NCBI GenBank assembly: GCA_031269415.1
Contig: JAISZF010000172.1
Location: 1 to 17,362, forward strand
Direction: 5' to 3'
Length of the DNA stretch: 17,362 bases
Source of the DNA: Clostridiales bacterium
GTDB lineage: Bacteria > Bacillota > Clostridia > Lachnospirales > WQUN01
The position numbers and the translations under genes were made by a program. Positions 1-6,847 of the stretch are shown one piece after another (position 1 is the first letter of the stretch; every line of letters starts with the position of its first letter). The notes below the pieces were generated by a model. That model searched no databases. It was given only the letters and a program-made list of their open reading frames with translations, and was not told the origin of the DNA.

Positions 1-740
1 CTTTCCACCTTGGGTATCATGCCGCCGGATATAATGCCCTTCTCTATCATTTGAGGGAGTTTCGCGGCCTTTACGCGCGAATATACGCTGCTCGCGTCCC
101 TACGGTCGCGCAGAATGCCTTCCACGTCTGTCAGAAACACCAGCTTTTCCGCGTTAAGCGCCCCGGCGATAGCCACCGCCGCCGTGTCGGCGTTGACATT
201 ATAGCCCACCCCGTTTTCATCCACGCCCACCGGCGAGATGACCGGCACGAAATCGTTGTTTATCAGCGTTCGCATGAGCATGGTGTCGATATTTTTTATA
301 GCGCCGACCAGACCGATGTCGGTTCCGTTCGGCATGTATCTTTCCACCTGAATGCTTCTGCCGTCCTTTCCGCTGATGCCGGCGGCCAGAATGCCATGCA
401 AAGACAGGTCTGTGGTTATTTCCTTATTCAGCTTGCCCGTAAGCACCATTTCCACAACTTCCATGGTCTGTTCGTCCGTAACGCGCAGTCCGTTCTCAAA
501 TCGGCTTTCTATCCGCAGACGCTTCAGCATAGAGTTTATCTCCGACCCGCCCCCGTGAACGACCACGGGTTTGAATCCCACGAATTTCATTAAAGCTATA
601 TCCTTTATCACGGACTCTTTTATCTCCTGATTCACCAGAGCGCTGCCGCCGTACTTTATCACCACGGTAATGCCGTTGAATTCCTTGATGTATGGCAGCG
701 CCTCCACCAGCACCTTGGCCTTTTCGATATATTCCCTCAT
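1..740 (-). CDS. argB: Acetylglutamate kinase, 3' end cut by the window edge
   Basis: Phosphorylates N-acetyl-L-glutamate with ATP, the second step of the acetylated arginine pathway, in the cytoplasm. Reading leftward from the ATG at 740 gives 246 complete codons, starting MREYIEKAKVLVEALPYIKE, then the amino-acid-kinase glycine motif KYGGSAL (about residues 29-35), a second glycine loop VVHGGGSEI, and the late motif NVNADTAAVAIAGAL. The family is usually just under 300 residues, so roughly the last 50 lie outside the window. The start overlaps the argJ stop by four bases (ATGA), which implies translational coupling. The helix of about 20 residues before the kinase core resembles the N-terminal helix of hexameric, arginine-inhibited acetylglutamate kinases. 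Feedback inhibition by arginine is therefore plausible but is inference. The gene was read directly from the sequence; the identity is secure. Confidence 0.96.
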   Translation of the reverse strand, partial: MREYIEKAKVLVEALPYIKEFNGITVVIKYGGSALVNQEIKESVIKDIALMKFVGFKPVVVHGGGSEINSMLKRLRIESRFENGLRVTDEQTMEVVEMVLTGKLNKEITTDLSLHGILAAGISGKDGRSIQVERYMPNGTDIGLVGAIKNIDTMLMRTLINNDFVPVISPVGVDENGVGYNVNADTAAVAIAGALNAEKLVFLTDVEGILRDRRDASSVYSRVKAAKLPQMIEKGIISGGMIPKVE

Positions 741-1951
741 GACCTGTAATCTCCGTTTATCTTTACATAGTCGTAAGTCAGGTCGCAGCCCCAGGCTGTG
801 GCCGCGAAATCGCCGTCGGCCAGTTGGATGTCCACAGAGATCTCTTTTTCGGTCAAAATTGTTTTGGCGCGTTCCTCGTCAAACGCGATCGGGGCTCCGT
901 CTTTCAGCACATCTATCGAATCCGCCGCGCCGCGAAAGTTTACGCTTACATGATCGGGGTCGAACACGCCGCCGCTGTAACCCATAGAGCATAATACCCT
1001 GCCCCAGTTGGCGTCCGAGCCGAACAGCGCTGCCTTAAAGAGATTGGACGATGTTACGGAACGCGCGATAAGCCTGGCGTCGGCGTCAGACCGCGCGCCC
1101 CGGACGTTCACTTCCATCAGTTTGCCCGCGCCCTCGCCGTCGCGCGCCATGTCTATCGCCAGTTTCCTGTTTATCCTGTAAAGCGCGGCGCTGAATTTTT
1201 CAAAGTCCTCGCCTTCCGTCTCGATTGGCGTATTGCCCGCCATGCCGTTGGCTAAAATTAAGGCGGTGTCATTAGTGCTGGTATCCCTGTCCACGGAGAT
1301 CATATTGAAGGAATCCCGAACGCTGGCGGTGAAGGCTTTTTGAAGCAATTCCGCCGAAATAGCGGCGTCGGTAGTGATAAACGCCAGCAATGTGGCCATG
1401 TTGGGATGAATCATGCCCGAACCCTTTGCCATGCCCGCCAGTTTGACGACCGCGCCTTCTACGGTTATTTCCTCATAAGCCGTCTTCGCGAACGTGTCCG
1501 TGGTCATAATGCCTTGGGCCGCGTCTTCCCCGGCGGCCTCGCTTTTGGATAATTGGGCGAATACCCGGCCTATACCGGGCAAAAGAATATCCATCGGGAG
1601 ATTCACGCCGATTACTCCGGTTGAGCACACTAGGATCTCGTCAGCTTCGATACCCGCCAAAGAGGCAAACGCCCCGGCGGCGGACTTTACGTCTTTTAAT
1701 CCCTGTTCACCGGTACAGGCGTTGGCGTTGCCGCTGTTCACGATAATGCCGCGAACCTTTTTGCCCGACAAGATTATTGATTGATCATATTGCACTGGAG
1801 CCGCTTTTACGGTATTCTGTGTAAAGCAGCCGGCGGCAGCGGCGGGTTTCTCCGATAGAATAAGAGCCAGATCCTTTTTCTGTTTCTTAATGCCTATATG
1901 ATCCCCTGCCGCTAAGAAGCCGGCAGGGGCGTTTATAGAATGATTCGGCAT
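737..1951 (-). CDS. argJ: Glutamate N-acetyltransferase / amino-acid acetyltransferase (ornithine acetyltransferase)
   Basis: Transfers the acetyl group from N-acetylornithine back to glutamate, closing the acetyl cycle of arginine synthesis; many members also make acetylglutamate from acetyl-CoA. The 404-residue product has the family's usual length. It shows the autocleavage site in KGSGMIHPNMATLLAFITTD: cleavage falls between Ala186 and Thr187, and Thr187 becomes the catalytic nucleophile of the beta chain. The upstream TGVIGVNLP (111-119) and the DRDTSTNDT stretch are also typical. The start at 1951 is preceded by GGAGG at good spacing. It lies just downstream of argC with a 26-base gap and overlaps argB by four bases, so argC-argJ-argB form one unit. 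Whether it is bifunctional or only the transferase cannot be told from sequence alone; no separate argA-type gene is visible here. Confidence 0.96.
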   Translation of the reverse strand: MPNHSINAPAGFLAAGDHIGIKKQKKDLALILSEKPAAAAGCFTQNTVKAAPVQYDQSIILSGKKVRGIIVNSGNANACTGEQGLKDVKSAAGAFASLAGIEADEILVCSTGVIGVNLPMDILLPGIGRVFAQLSKSEAAGEDAAQGIMTTDTFAKTAYEEITVEGAVVKLAGMAKGSGMIHPNMATLLAFITTDAAISAELLQKAFTASVRDSFNMISVDRDTSTNDTALILANGMAGNTPIETEGEDFEKFSAALYRINRKLAIDMARDGEGAGKLMEVNVRGARSDADARLIARSVTSSNLFKAALFGSDANWGRVLCSMGYSGGVFDPDHVSVNFRGAADSIDVLKDGAPIAFDEERAKTILTEKEISVDIQLADGDFAATAWGCDLTYDYVKINGDYRS

Positions 1952-1977
1952 TTTGCGCCTCCATATATGATAAGTAA

Positions 1978-3021
1978 TTATGCCGGAAATATCGGGGCCG
2001 TATCCAGGCCGGCCTTTTCCTCCAGGCCAAACATCAGGTTCATATTTTGCACCGCCTGCCCCGCCGCGCCTTTTACCAGGTTATCCAAGGCGCTGACGAC
2101 AATAATTCTGCCCACCCGCTCGTCTATGGTAAAGCCGATATCGCAGAAATTAGAGCCTTTAACCCATTTGGTTTCAGGCGAGACGCCCTTTTTTGTCATG
2201 CGTATAAAATATTCATCCTGATAATACTGATTATATATCTCATTTATCGCATCATAAGTATATTCCTTTGTGAGTTTGCCGTAGATGGTCAGCAAAATGC
2301 CCCTGTTCATCGGGATCATATGGGGAGTGAACGATAGTATAATATCCTTGCCGGCGGCCAGCGATAACTGTTCCTCCAACTCCGGGGTATGACGGTGCGA
2401 GCCGACCTTATAAGCCTTGATGTTCTCGTTGGCCTCGTCATAGTGTACGCCCAGATCCAATCCGCGTCCCGCGCCCGATACGCCCGACTTGGCGTCTATT
2501 ATAATATCGCCTGCGTCGACGACGCCTTCTTTTATAAGCGGGTAGAGCGCCAGAATGCCGCAGGTGGTGTAACATCCGGGGTTCGCTATCAGCCGCGCGC
2601 CACGTATACGCTCGCGGTATATCTCACTCAGCCCGTAAACCGCTTTCGGGAGCAGTTCCTTGGAATGATGCGTAACGCCGTACCATTTCTCGTAGACCGA
2701 AACGTCGGAGATCCTGAAATCAGCACCGAAGTCTATCACGCGCACACGTTTCAGTAAAGCCTCCGTCACCTTTTCGCTGGCGACCCCGTGCGGCAGGGCC
2801 AGGAAGATAACGTCGCATTTCTTCGCCATAGCCTCTATATTTTCCTCCTGAAGATATAATTCCTCATGATGGCTGAAATTAGCGAATACCTCGTGGTACG
2901 CCTTGCCGATATATGATCTGCTGGTAACCGCCCGAACCTTTGCCGCCGGGTGCAGCCCTAATAATCGAACCAATTCGCCGCCGCCGTAACCGGTGGCGCC
3001 TATTATGCCGGCTTTAATCAT
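1978..3021 (-). CDS. argC: N-acetyl-gamma-glutamyl-phosphate reductase
   Basis: Reduces N-acetylglutamyl-5-phosphate to the semialdehyde with NADPH, the third step of arginine synthesis. The 347-residue product begins MIKAGIIGATGYGGGELVRL, a dinucleotide-binding GxxGxxG loop at residues 8-14. The catalytic cysteine lies in ANPGCYTT (Cys150), and a conserved HRHTPE stretch follows. The reading frame stays open 27 codons further upstream, but the start at 3021 is chosen because it has GGGAGG just before it, gives the family's N-terminus, and leaves the promoter at 3053-3081 outside the coding region. It is the first gene of the leftward arg unit, divergent from argG. An ARG-box-like palindrome covers its -10 element, so ArgR repression is likely. 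Confidence 0.96.
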   Translation of the reverse strand: MIKAGIIGATGYGGGELVRLLGLHPAAKVRAVTSRSYIGKAYHEVFANFSHHEELYLQEENIEAMAKKCDVIFLALPHGVASEKVTEALLKRVRVIDFGADFRISDVSVYEKWYGVTHHSKELLPKAVYGLSEIYRERIRGARLIANPGCYTTCGILALYPLIKEGVVDAGDIIIDAKSGVSGAGRGLDLGVHYDEANENIKAYKVGSHRHTPELEEQLSLAAGKDIILSFTPHMIPMNRGILLTIYGKLTKEYTYDAINEIYNQYYQDEYFIRMTKKGVSPETKWVKGSNFCDIGFTIDERVGRIIVVSALDNLVKGAAGQAVQNMNLMFGLEEKAGLDTAPIFPA

Positions 3022-3052
3022 ATTAGCCTCCCTTATTTTGCTATAATGAATA

Positions 3053-3081
3053 ATTATACATGTATAATTTATTTTATGCAA
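3053..3081 (-). promoter_or_regulatory. Promoter of argCJB
   Basis: On the minus strand a -35 TTGCAT (plus 3076-3081), a 17-base spacer and a perfect -10 TATAAT (plus 3053-3058) lie about 30 bases upstream of the argC start codon. The -10 is inside the ARG-box-like palindrome 3047-3060. Confidence 0.8.
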
Positions 3082-3096
3082 TATATAACCTAATAG

Positions 3097-3125
3097 TTGC
3101 AAAAAAAAAATTCTTGATGTATAAT
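3097..3125 (+). promoter_or_regulatory. Promoter of argGH
   Basis: A -35 TTGCAA (3097-3102), a 17-base spacer containing a run of ten A residues, and a perfect -10 TATAAT (3120-3125) lie 32 bases upstream of the argG start. The -10 lies inside the palindrome 3118-3131. The A-run may add curvature or UP-like stimulation, which is inference. The argG ribosome binding site AAGGAG lies at 3144-3149. Confidence 0.8.
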
Positions 3126-3157
3126 TATAAAAATTTTAATTTTAAGGAGATAAAAAA

Positions 3158-4381
3158 ATGAGTCATGAAAAAATCGTTCTGGCCTATTCCGGCGGTCTGG
3201 ACACCACCGTCATTATTCCCTGGCTGAAGGAACAGTACGCGGACTGTGAGATCATCGCCGTATGCGTGGACGTGGGCCAAGGCAAGGAAACCGACGGGCT
3301 TGAGGAACGCGCCATACGTTCCGGCGCGTCCAAGTGTTACATTAAGGACGTCCGCGAGGAATTCATCACGGATTACCTGTATCCGCTGATCAAGTCGAAC
3401 GCCATATACGAGGATAAATACCTTTTGGGCACATCCGTCGCCCGCCCGCTGATTGGCAAGGTTCTGGCGGATGTCGCGCTTGAGGAGAACGCCACGGCCA
3501 TTTGCCACGGAGCGACCGGCAAGGGCAACGATCAGATCCGCTTTGAGCTTACGATAATGGCTTTCGCGCCGCATTTGAAGATAATCGCTCCGTGGCGGAC
3601 ATGGAATATAAAGTCCCGCGAGGAGGAATTGGCGTATCTGACGGAACGCGGCATACCCGCGCCGATGAAGAAGGAACAGAGTTACAGCCGCGATCGCAAT
3701 CTTTGGCATTTAAGCCACGAGGGCCTTGAACTCGAAGACCCGGCAAACGAACCAATATTCAAGAACCTGCTTCAACTCTCCGTCACCCCGCAAGACGCGC
3801 CCGACGCTCCGACGGCTCTGGAGCTGACCTTTGAAAAGGGCGTGCCCGTTCAATTAAACGGTAAAGACATAAGCCCGGTGGACTTAATGGATCAACTGAA
3901 CGCCCTTGGCGGCGCGAACGGCGTCGGCATCGCCGATCTAGTGGAAAATCGGGTCGTCGGGATGAAGTCGCGCGGGGTATACGAAACCCCCGGCGGTTCC
4001 ATATTATATCACGCGCACCGTGATTTGGAATACCTCTGCCTAGACAAACAGACCACGTCTTTCAAGGAGATAGTGCGGGTGAAGTTCGCGGAGTTGGTTT
4101 ATTCGGGCGAATGGTTTACGCCCCTGCGCGAAGCCCTCTCCAAATTTATAGACAGCACGCAGGAAACCGTAACAGGCAAGGTTCGCCTTAAACTCTACAA
4201 GGGTAATATCATATCGGCGGGCAGCGAGTCGCCTTATTCTCTGTATAACGAGAATATTGCCAGTTTTACAACCGGCGATCTCTACGACCATCACGACGCC
4301 GAGGGCTTTATCAATCTCTTCGGCCTGCCGTTAAAGGTACGCGCTTTAATGAATGCCAAAAACGTTCGGGAGGAAAAATAA
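3158..4381 (+). CDS. argG: Argininosuccinate synthase
   Basis: Joins citrulline and aspartate, using ATP, to give argininosuccinate, the next-to-last step of arginine synthesis. The 407-residue product has the usual length. It opens with the PP-loop of N-type ATP pyrophosphatases, AYSGGLDTT (9-17), and has the substrate-binding stretch GATGKGNDQIRFE (118-130), followed by APWR and the family's KEQSYSRDRNLWHLSHE. The start has AAGGAG upstream. It is the first gene of the rightward arg unit; argH follows after three bases. Control by ArgR through the palindrome over its -10 is likely. Nothing is missing or odd. Confidence 0.97.
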   Translation: MSHEKIVLAYSGGLDTTVIIPWLKEQYADCEIIAVCVDVGQGKETDGLEERAIRSGASKCYIKDVREEFITDYLYPLIKSNAIYEDKYLLGTSVARPLIGKVLADVALEENATAICHGATGKGNDQIRFELTIMAFAPHLKIIAPWRTWNIKSREEELAYLTERGIPAPMKKEQSYSRDRNLWHLSHEGLELEDPANEPIFKNLLQLSVTPQDAPDAPTALELTFEKGVPVQLNGKDISPVDLMDQLNALGGANGVGIADLVENRVVGMKSRGVYETPGGSILYHAHRDLEYLCLDKQTTSFKEIVRVKFAELVYSGEWFTPLREALSKFIDSTQETVTGKVRLKLYKGNIISAGSESPYSLYNENIASFTTGDLYDHHDAEGFINLFGLPLKVRALMNAKNVREEK

Positions 4382-4384
4382 CAA

Positions 4385-5761
4385 ATGAAACTATGGGGCG
4401 GCCGATTCACAAAATCCGCGGACAGCCAAACGGACCATTTCCATTCATCCATTTCTTTCGACAGCCGCCTGTACGAACAGGACATTAAGGGCAGTATCGC
4501 GCACGCGCGGATGCTGGGCGCCACGGGTATTATACCCGCGGAAGACAGCGCGCGTATTCAAGATGGCCTGAATGAATTGCTGGATGATATCCGCGCGGGT
4601 AAAGTCGTTTTCGGCGAGAGCGCGGAAGATATTCACATGAATATCGAAACCCTCTTAATCGAGCGGATTGGCGACGCGGGCAAGAGACTGCACACCGGCC
4701 GCAGCCGTAATGATCAGATCGCTTTGGATATGCGCATGTACATTATAGAAGAGATTGAGTCAATAAAAACACTGCTGAGAACGCTGTTCTCCGAATTAAC
4801 GGATATGGCTAAAGTTAATATCGACACAATAATGCCCGGCTATACTCACCTTCAGCGCGCCCAGCCCGTAACCCTGGCGCACCATCTGCTGGCGTACACG
4901 GAAATGATTAAGCGGGATATAGACCGCCTGAACGATACGGCCCGCCGCGCCAAGTCCATGCCGCTTGGCTCCGGCGCGCTCGCGGCCTCGACGTACCCGC
5001 TGGATCGCGAGTTGGTGCGCGAAGCGCTGGGGTTTAACACGATAACCCTGAATTCAATGGACGCGGTGTCCGACCGTGATTTCTGCCTGGATTTACTCTG
5101 CGCCCTCTCGATAATAATGATGCATCTCAGCCGGTTCTGCGAGGAGATTGTGCTGTGGTCCAGCCATGAGTTCAAGTTTATTGAGCTGGATGACGCTTAC
5201 GCCACCGGCTCCAGCATTATGCCGCAGAAGAAGAATCCGGACATGGCCGAGCTGATACGCGGGAAAACAGGCCGCGTGTACGGCGATTTAATGGCGCTGC
5301 TGACCGTTATGAAAGGGTTGCCGCTAGCGTACAACAAAGACATGCAGGAGGACAAGGAAGCGGTATTCGACGCGATCGACACCGTAAAGATGTGCCTGCC
5401 TGTGTTTACATCCATGGTTTCAACCATGACCGTTAACAAAGAAAATATGCTGAAAGCCTGCGGATCGGGTTTTGTAAACGCCACGGACGCGGCTGACTGG
5501 CTCACGAAAAAAGGCGTCCCATTCAGGGACGCCCATGAAATTATCGGAAAACTCGTATTATATTGCCTGGAAAAAGGTGTTTCTATTGAGGCTCTCTCAT
5601 TGAAGGAACTGCGGGAGGTCTCCCCGCTGTTTGACGAAAGTTTTTATAATGCCGTATCCCTGTCAACCTGCGTCAACGCGCGCGATGTTCCGGGCGGCCC
5701 GGCGCGGGTGTACACGGAGAAGCTGATTCAATGGAATGAGGCGTATTTGGAGGATAACTAA
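4385..5761 (+). CDS. argH: Argininosuccinate lyase
   Basis: Splits argininosuccinate into arginine and fumarate, the last step of the pathway. The product has 458 residues, normal for the family. It begins MKLWGGRF and contains HTGRSRNDQ (103-111), GYTHLQRAQP (152-161, holding a conserved catalytic-site His) and the fumarase/aspartase superfamily signature GSSIMPQKKNPDMAE (275-289, with the catalytic serine). Its ribosome binding site GGGAGG lies in the last codons of argG, so the pair is tightly coupled. The 3' end is unusual: its stop codon overlaps the start of a 38-codon ORF, and its last 36 bases recur in altered form about 150 bases downstream. Confidence 0.97.
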   Translation: MKLWGGRFTKSADSQTDHFHSSISFDSRLYEQDIKGSIAHARMLGATGIIPAEDSARIQDGLNELLDDIRAGKVVFGESAEDIHMNIETLLIERIGDAGKRLHTGRSRNDQIALDMRMYIIEEIESIKTLLRTLFSELTDMAKVNIDTIMPGYTHLQRAQPVTLAHHLLAYTEMIKRDIDRLNDTARRAKSMPLGSGALAASTYPLDRELVREALGFNTITLNSMDAVSDRDFCLDLLCALSIIMMHLSRFCEEIVLWSSHEFKFIELDDAYATGSSIMPQKKNPDMAELIRGKTGRVYGDLMALLTVMKGLPLAYNKDMQEDKEAVFDAIDTVKMCLPVFTSMVSTMTVNKENMLKACGSGFVNATDAADWLTKKGVPFRDAHEIIGKLVLYCLEKGVSIEALSLKELREVSPLFDESFYNAVSLSTCVNARDVPGGPARVYTEKLIQWNEAYLEDN

Positions 5762-5908
5762 TGTATAACAACGCGGCTACCGAAGCAATTATGAGCGTTG
5801 GAATGAAAGCTTTGCGTGAAGCACTCGGCGCGCTTGACATAGTTCCGAAACGTTCTTTCTCAGAACCCACTCGCTGATTCAATGGAACAAGGCGTATCCG
5901 GAGGATCA
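5722..5908 (+). repeat. Imperfect direct repeat: end of argH and a second copy downstream
   Basis: Bases 5722-5757 (the last coding bases of argH) and 5873-5908 match at 32 of 36 positions. Both begin GCTGATTCAATGGAA and end GGAGGAT. The four differences are all transitions, in two adjacent pairs (TG to CA, TT to CC). In the argH frame the first copy reads LIQWNEAYLEDN and stops; the second would read LIQWNKAYPEDH and is not preceded by argH sequence. The copies are 151 bases apart, with a small ORF between them. Confidence 0.85.
5761..5877 (+). CDS. 38-residue ORF translationally coupled to argH, possibly a gene remnant
   Basis: The ATG shares one base with the argH stop codon (TAATG), and a GGAGG sits seven bases before it, so ribosomes finishing argH could restart here. 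The predicted peptide opens MYNNAATEAIMSVGMKALRE and ends ALDIVPKRSFSEPTR. From memory the first half resembles the N-terminus of small uncharacterised Firmicutes proteins with an AIMxxGMxxLxxxLG pattern, which usually run to about 65-80 residues. If so, this is a 5' fragment broken at about codon 26. The function is unknown. It could equally be a chance ORF created by the rearrangement seen next to it. Confidence 0.4.
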   Translation: MYNNAATEAIMSVGMKALREALGALDIVPKRSFSEPTR

Positions 5909-5929
5909 CGATAGCTTAACTCATCGCAA

Positions 5930-6610
5930 CTAATAGGAGCCGCGCCGGAGGAAGTCTTTTATTTCCTCCGGCGTCTTTATCAGGGCTTTTGCCCCGCATT
6001 TTATCAGAATCTCCTCATCGCGGAAACCCCAAAGCACGCCCACGCAGTCCACACCGGCGTTGCGCCCGGTTTCCAGATCCACTTCGGAATCGCCCACAAA
6101 CAGGACTTCGTCCGGGCTTATGCCCAAAGCCCCGCAAAATTCATAAACTCCGGCTGGGTTCGGTTTGCGAGGCACGCCATCCCGCTGACCAGCCGCGAAA
6201 TCGAACGCGTGCCTTGGAAAATAATGCCGCAGGACTTCCAGCGTCGTTAAATGAGGTTTGTTAGACAGGACACCCGTGCGTATGCCTTGATCTTTCAGCC
6301 AATCAAGTAATTCTTGGACACCCGCGTAAGGCTTTGTCTTTATCGCGCTGTTTTTGTTGTAAATCTCATTGTATACGTCTAACAGCCTGTCTGTCATCTC
6401 GCCGGAAGCAGGAGCTTTACCCGCGACACGCGCCGATACCCCTTCCGCGAGCTTCCTCGCCCCATTACCCACCAGACGCCGTATATCGCTTATGCCGATA
6501 TCGCCTAAGCCGAAACGCGTAAGCGCTTGGTTCATGGAATCCGTTATGTCTTCCAGCGTATCCAACAGCGTGCCGTCCAGATCAAATAGTACCGCTTTAT
6601 AGCAGGACAT
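5930..6610 (-). CDS. HAD-family phosphatase, phosphoglycolate-phosphatase-like
   Basis: A cytoplasmic haloacid-dehalogenase hydrolase that probably removes phosphate from a small metabolite. Phosphoglycolate is the best guess for the Gph-like branch, but substrate range in this family is broad. The 226-residue product has all four motifs: DLDGT (10-14, nucleophile Asp10 and Asp12), LSNKP (115-119), a lysine at 149 in PRKPNP, and GDSEVD (173-178). A helical cap fills residues 17-90. The frame is open 28 codons further upstream, but the start at 6610 has GGGGAG before it and gives the normal N-terminus. It is convergent with argH, and its last codons form half of a terminator hairpin. Its start and ribosome binding site lie within the remnant of a toxin gene read in another frame. 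No promoter of its own is clear, so it may be read from the trmL promoter. Confidence 0.88.
   Translation of the reverse strand: MSCYKAVLFDLDGTLLDTLEDITDSMNQALTRFGLGDIGISDIRRLVGNGARKLAEGVSARVAGKAPASGEMTDRLLDVYNEIYNKNSAIKTKPYAGVQELLDWLKDQGIRTGVLSNKPHLTTLEVLRHYFPRHAFDFAAGQRDGVPRKPNPAGVYEFCGALGISPDEVLFVGDSEVDLETGRNAGVDCVGVLWGFRDEEILIKCGAKALIKTPEEIKDFLRRGSY
5943..5973. terminator. Hairpin terminator between argH and the HAD gene
   Basis: A perfect 11-bp stem (5943-5953 CGCCGGAGGAA with 5963-5973) and a 9-base T-rich loop are followed on the plus strand by TCTTTATC. It should stop argGH transcription, though the T tail is short. It lies inside the last codons of the HAD gene, where the stem spells part of PEEIKDFLRR on the other strand. 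Confidence 0.7.
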
Positions 6611-6710
6611 TCTTGTCTCTCCCCACAAAAATGCGTTTAAACGCTTTCTTATCGCTGCTCTGCCACTCCAAATAATCAGCAAAGGCGTTTTCACTGAAAG
6701 TCACTTTCAT
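6597..6710 (-). pseudogene. N-terminal fragment of a YoeB/Txe-type toxin
   Basis: The 37-codon reading frame begins MKVTFSENAFADYLEWQSSD and continues KKAFKRI, matching the start of Txe/YoeB mRNA-interferase toxins (pattern MKxxFSxxAxxDYxxWQxxDKKxxKRI). After codon 27 the resemblance stops and the frame ends at a stop codon near the start of the HAD gene. Full toxins have about 85 residues; the C-terminal half with the catalytic His/Tyr region is absent, so it should be inactive. Its ATG overlaps the stop of the antitoxin fragment by four bases (ATGA), the normal arrangement of such modules. The homology is judged by eye from known family sequences, without a search. Confidence 0.75.
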
Positions 6711-6847
6711 AGAATTTGGCTTCGGGTCTTGGCTTTCAGCGCAAACCTTTCAGATTCCTCCGGCGTCATATCCTCCATGGCTTCCAATTCACCCATTGTC
6801 AGACTTACGCCTTCCCCGCGCTCCAACGAGCGTATCCCCTCATCACA
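6707..6847 (-). pseudogene. C-terminal fragment of a RelB/Phd/Axe-type antitoxin
   Basis: The frame is open for 46 codons with no start near its upstream edge. It reads DEGIRSLERGEGVSLTMGEL and then an acidic tail ending KAKTRSQIL. The EGIRSLERGEG element resembles the end of the DNA-binding/dimer part of RelB-like antitoxins, and the overlap of its stop with the ATG of the toxin fragment supports the pairing. The N-terminal DNA-binding part is missing; directly upstream is the broken ATPase gene. It could in principle be translated by reinitiation from the internal ATG of TMGELEAME, but no good ribosome binding site is seen. Confidence 0.6.

Larger units (their letters stand above)
3046..3131. 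promoter_or_regulatory. ARG-box-like operators (ArgR binding sites) in the argC/argG spacer
   Basis: Two similar AT-rich near-palindromes are visible: TGAATAATTATACA at 3047-3060 and TGTATAATTATAAA at 3118-3131. The second matches the reverse complement of the first at 12 of 14 positions. A weaker third copy, TGTATAATTTATTT, lies directly beside the first at 3061-3074. They fit the bacterial ARG-box pattern (an AAT/ATT core within TnAATnnnnATTnA). Each strong copy contains the -10 hexamer of one of the two divergent promoters. ArgR as the binding protein is inferred from the family pattern and the neighbouring genes; no argR gene is in the window. Confidence 0.75.

Noticed and set aside
51..593. 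180-codon plus-strand frame
   Set aside because: It is the shadow of argB, whose minus-strand reading has clear kinase motifs.
3022..3102. 27-codon upstream extension of argC
   Set aside because: It would run through the promoter and ARG boxes and has no ribosome binding site; the inner start has one.
6611..6694. 28-codon upstream extension of the HAD gene
   Set aside because: It overlaps the toxin remnant in another frame and lies upstream of the GGGGAG site; the HAD domain begins right at the inner start.
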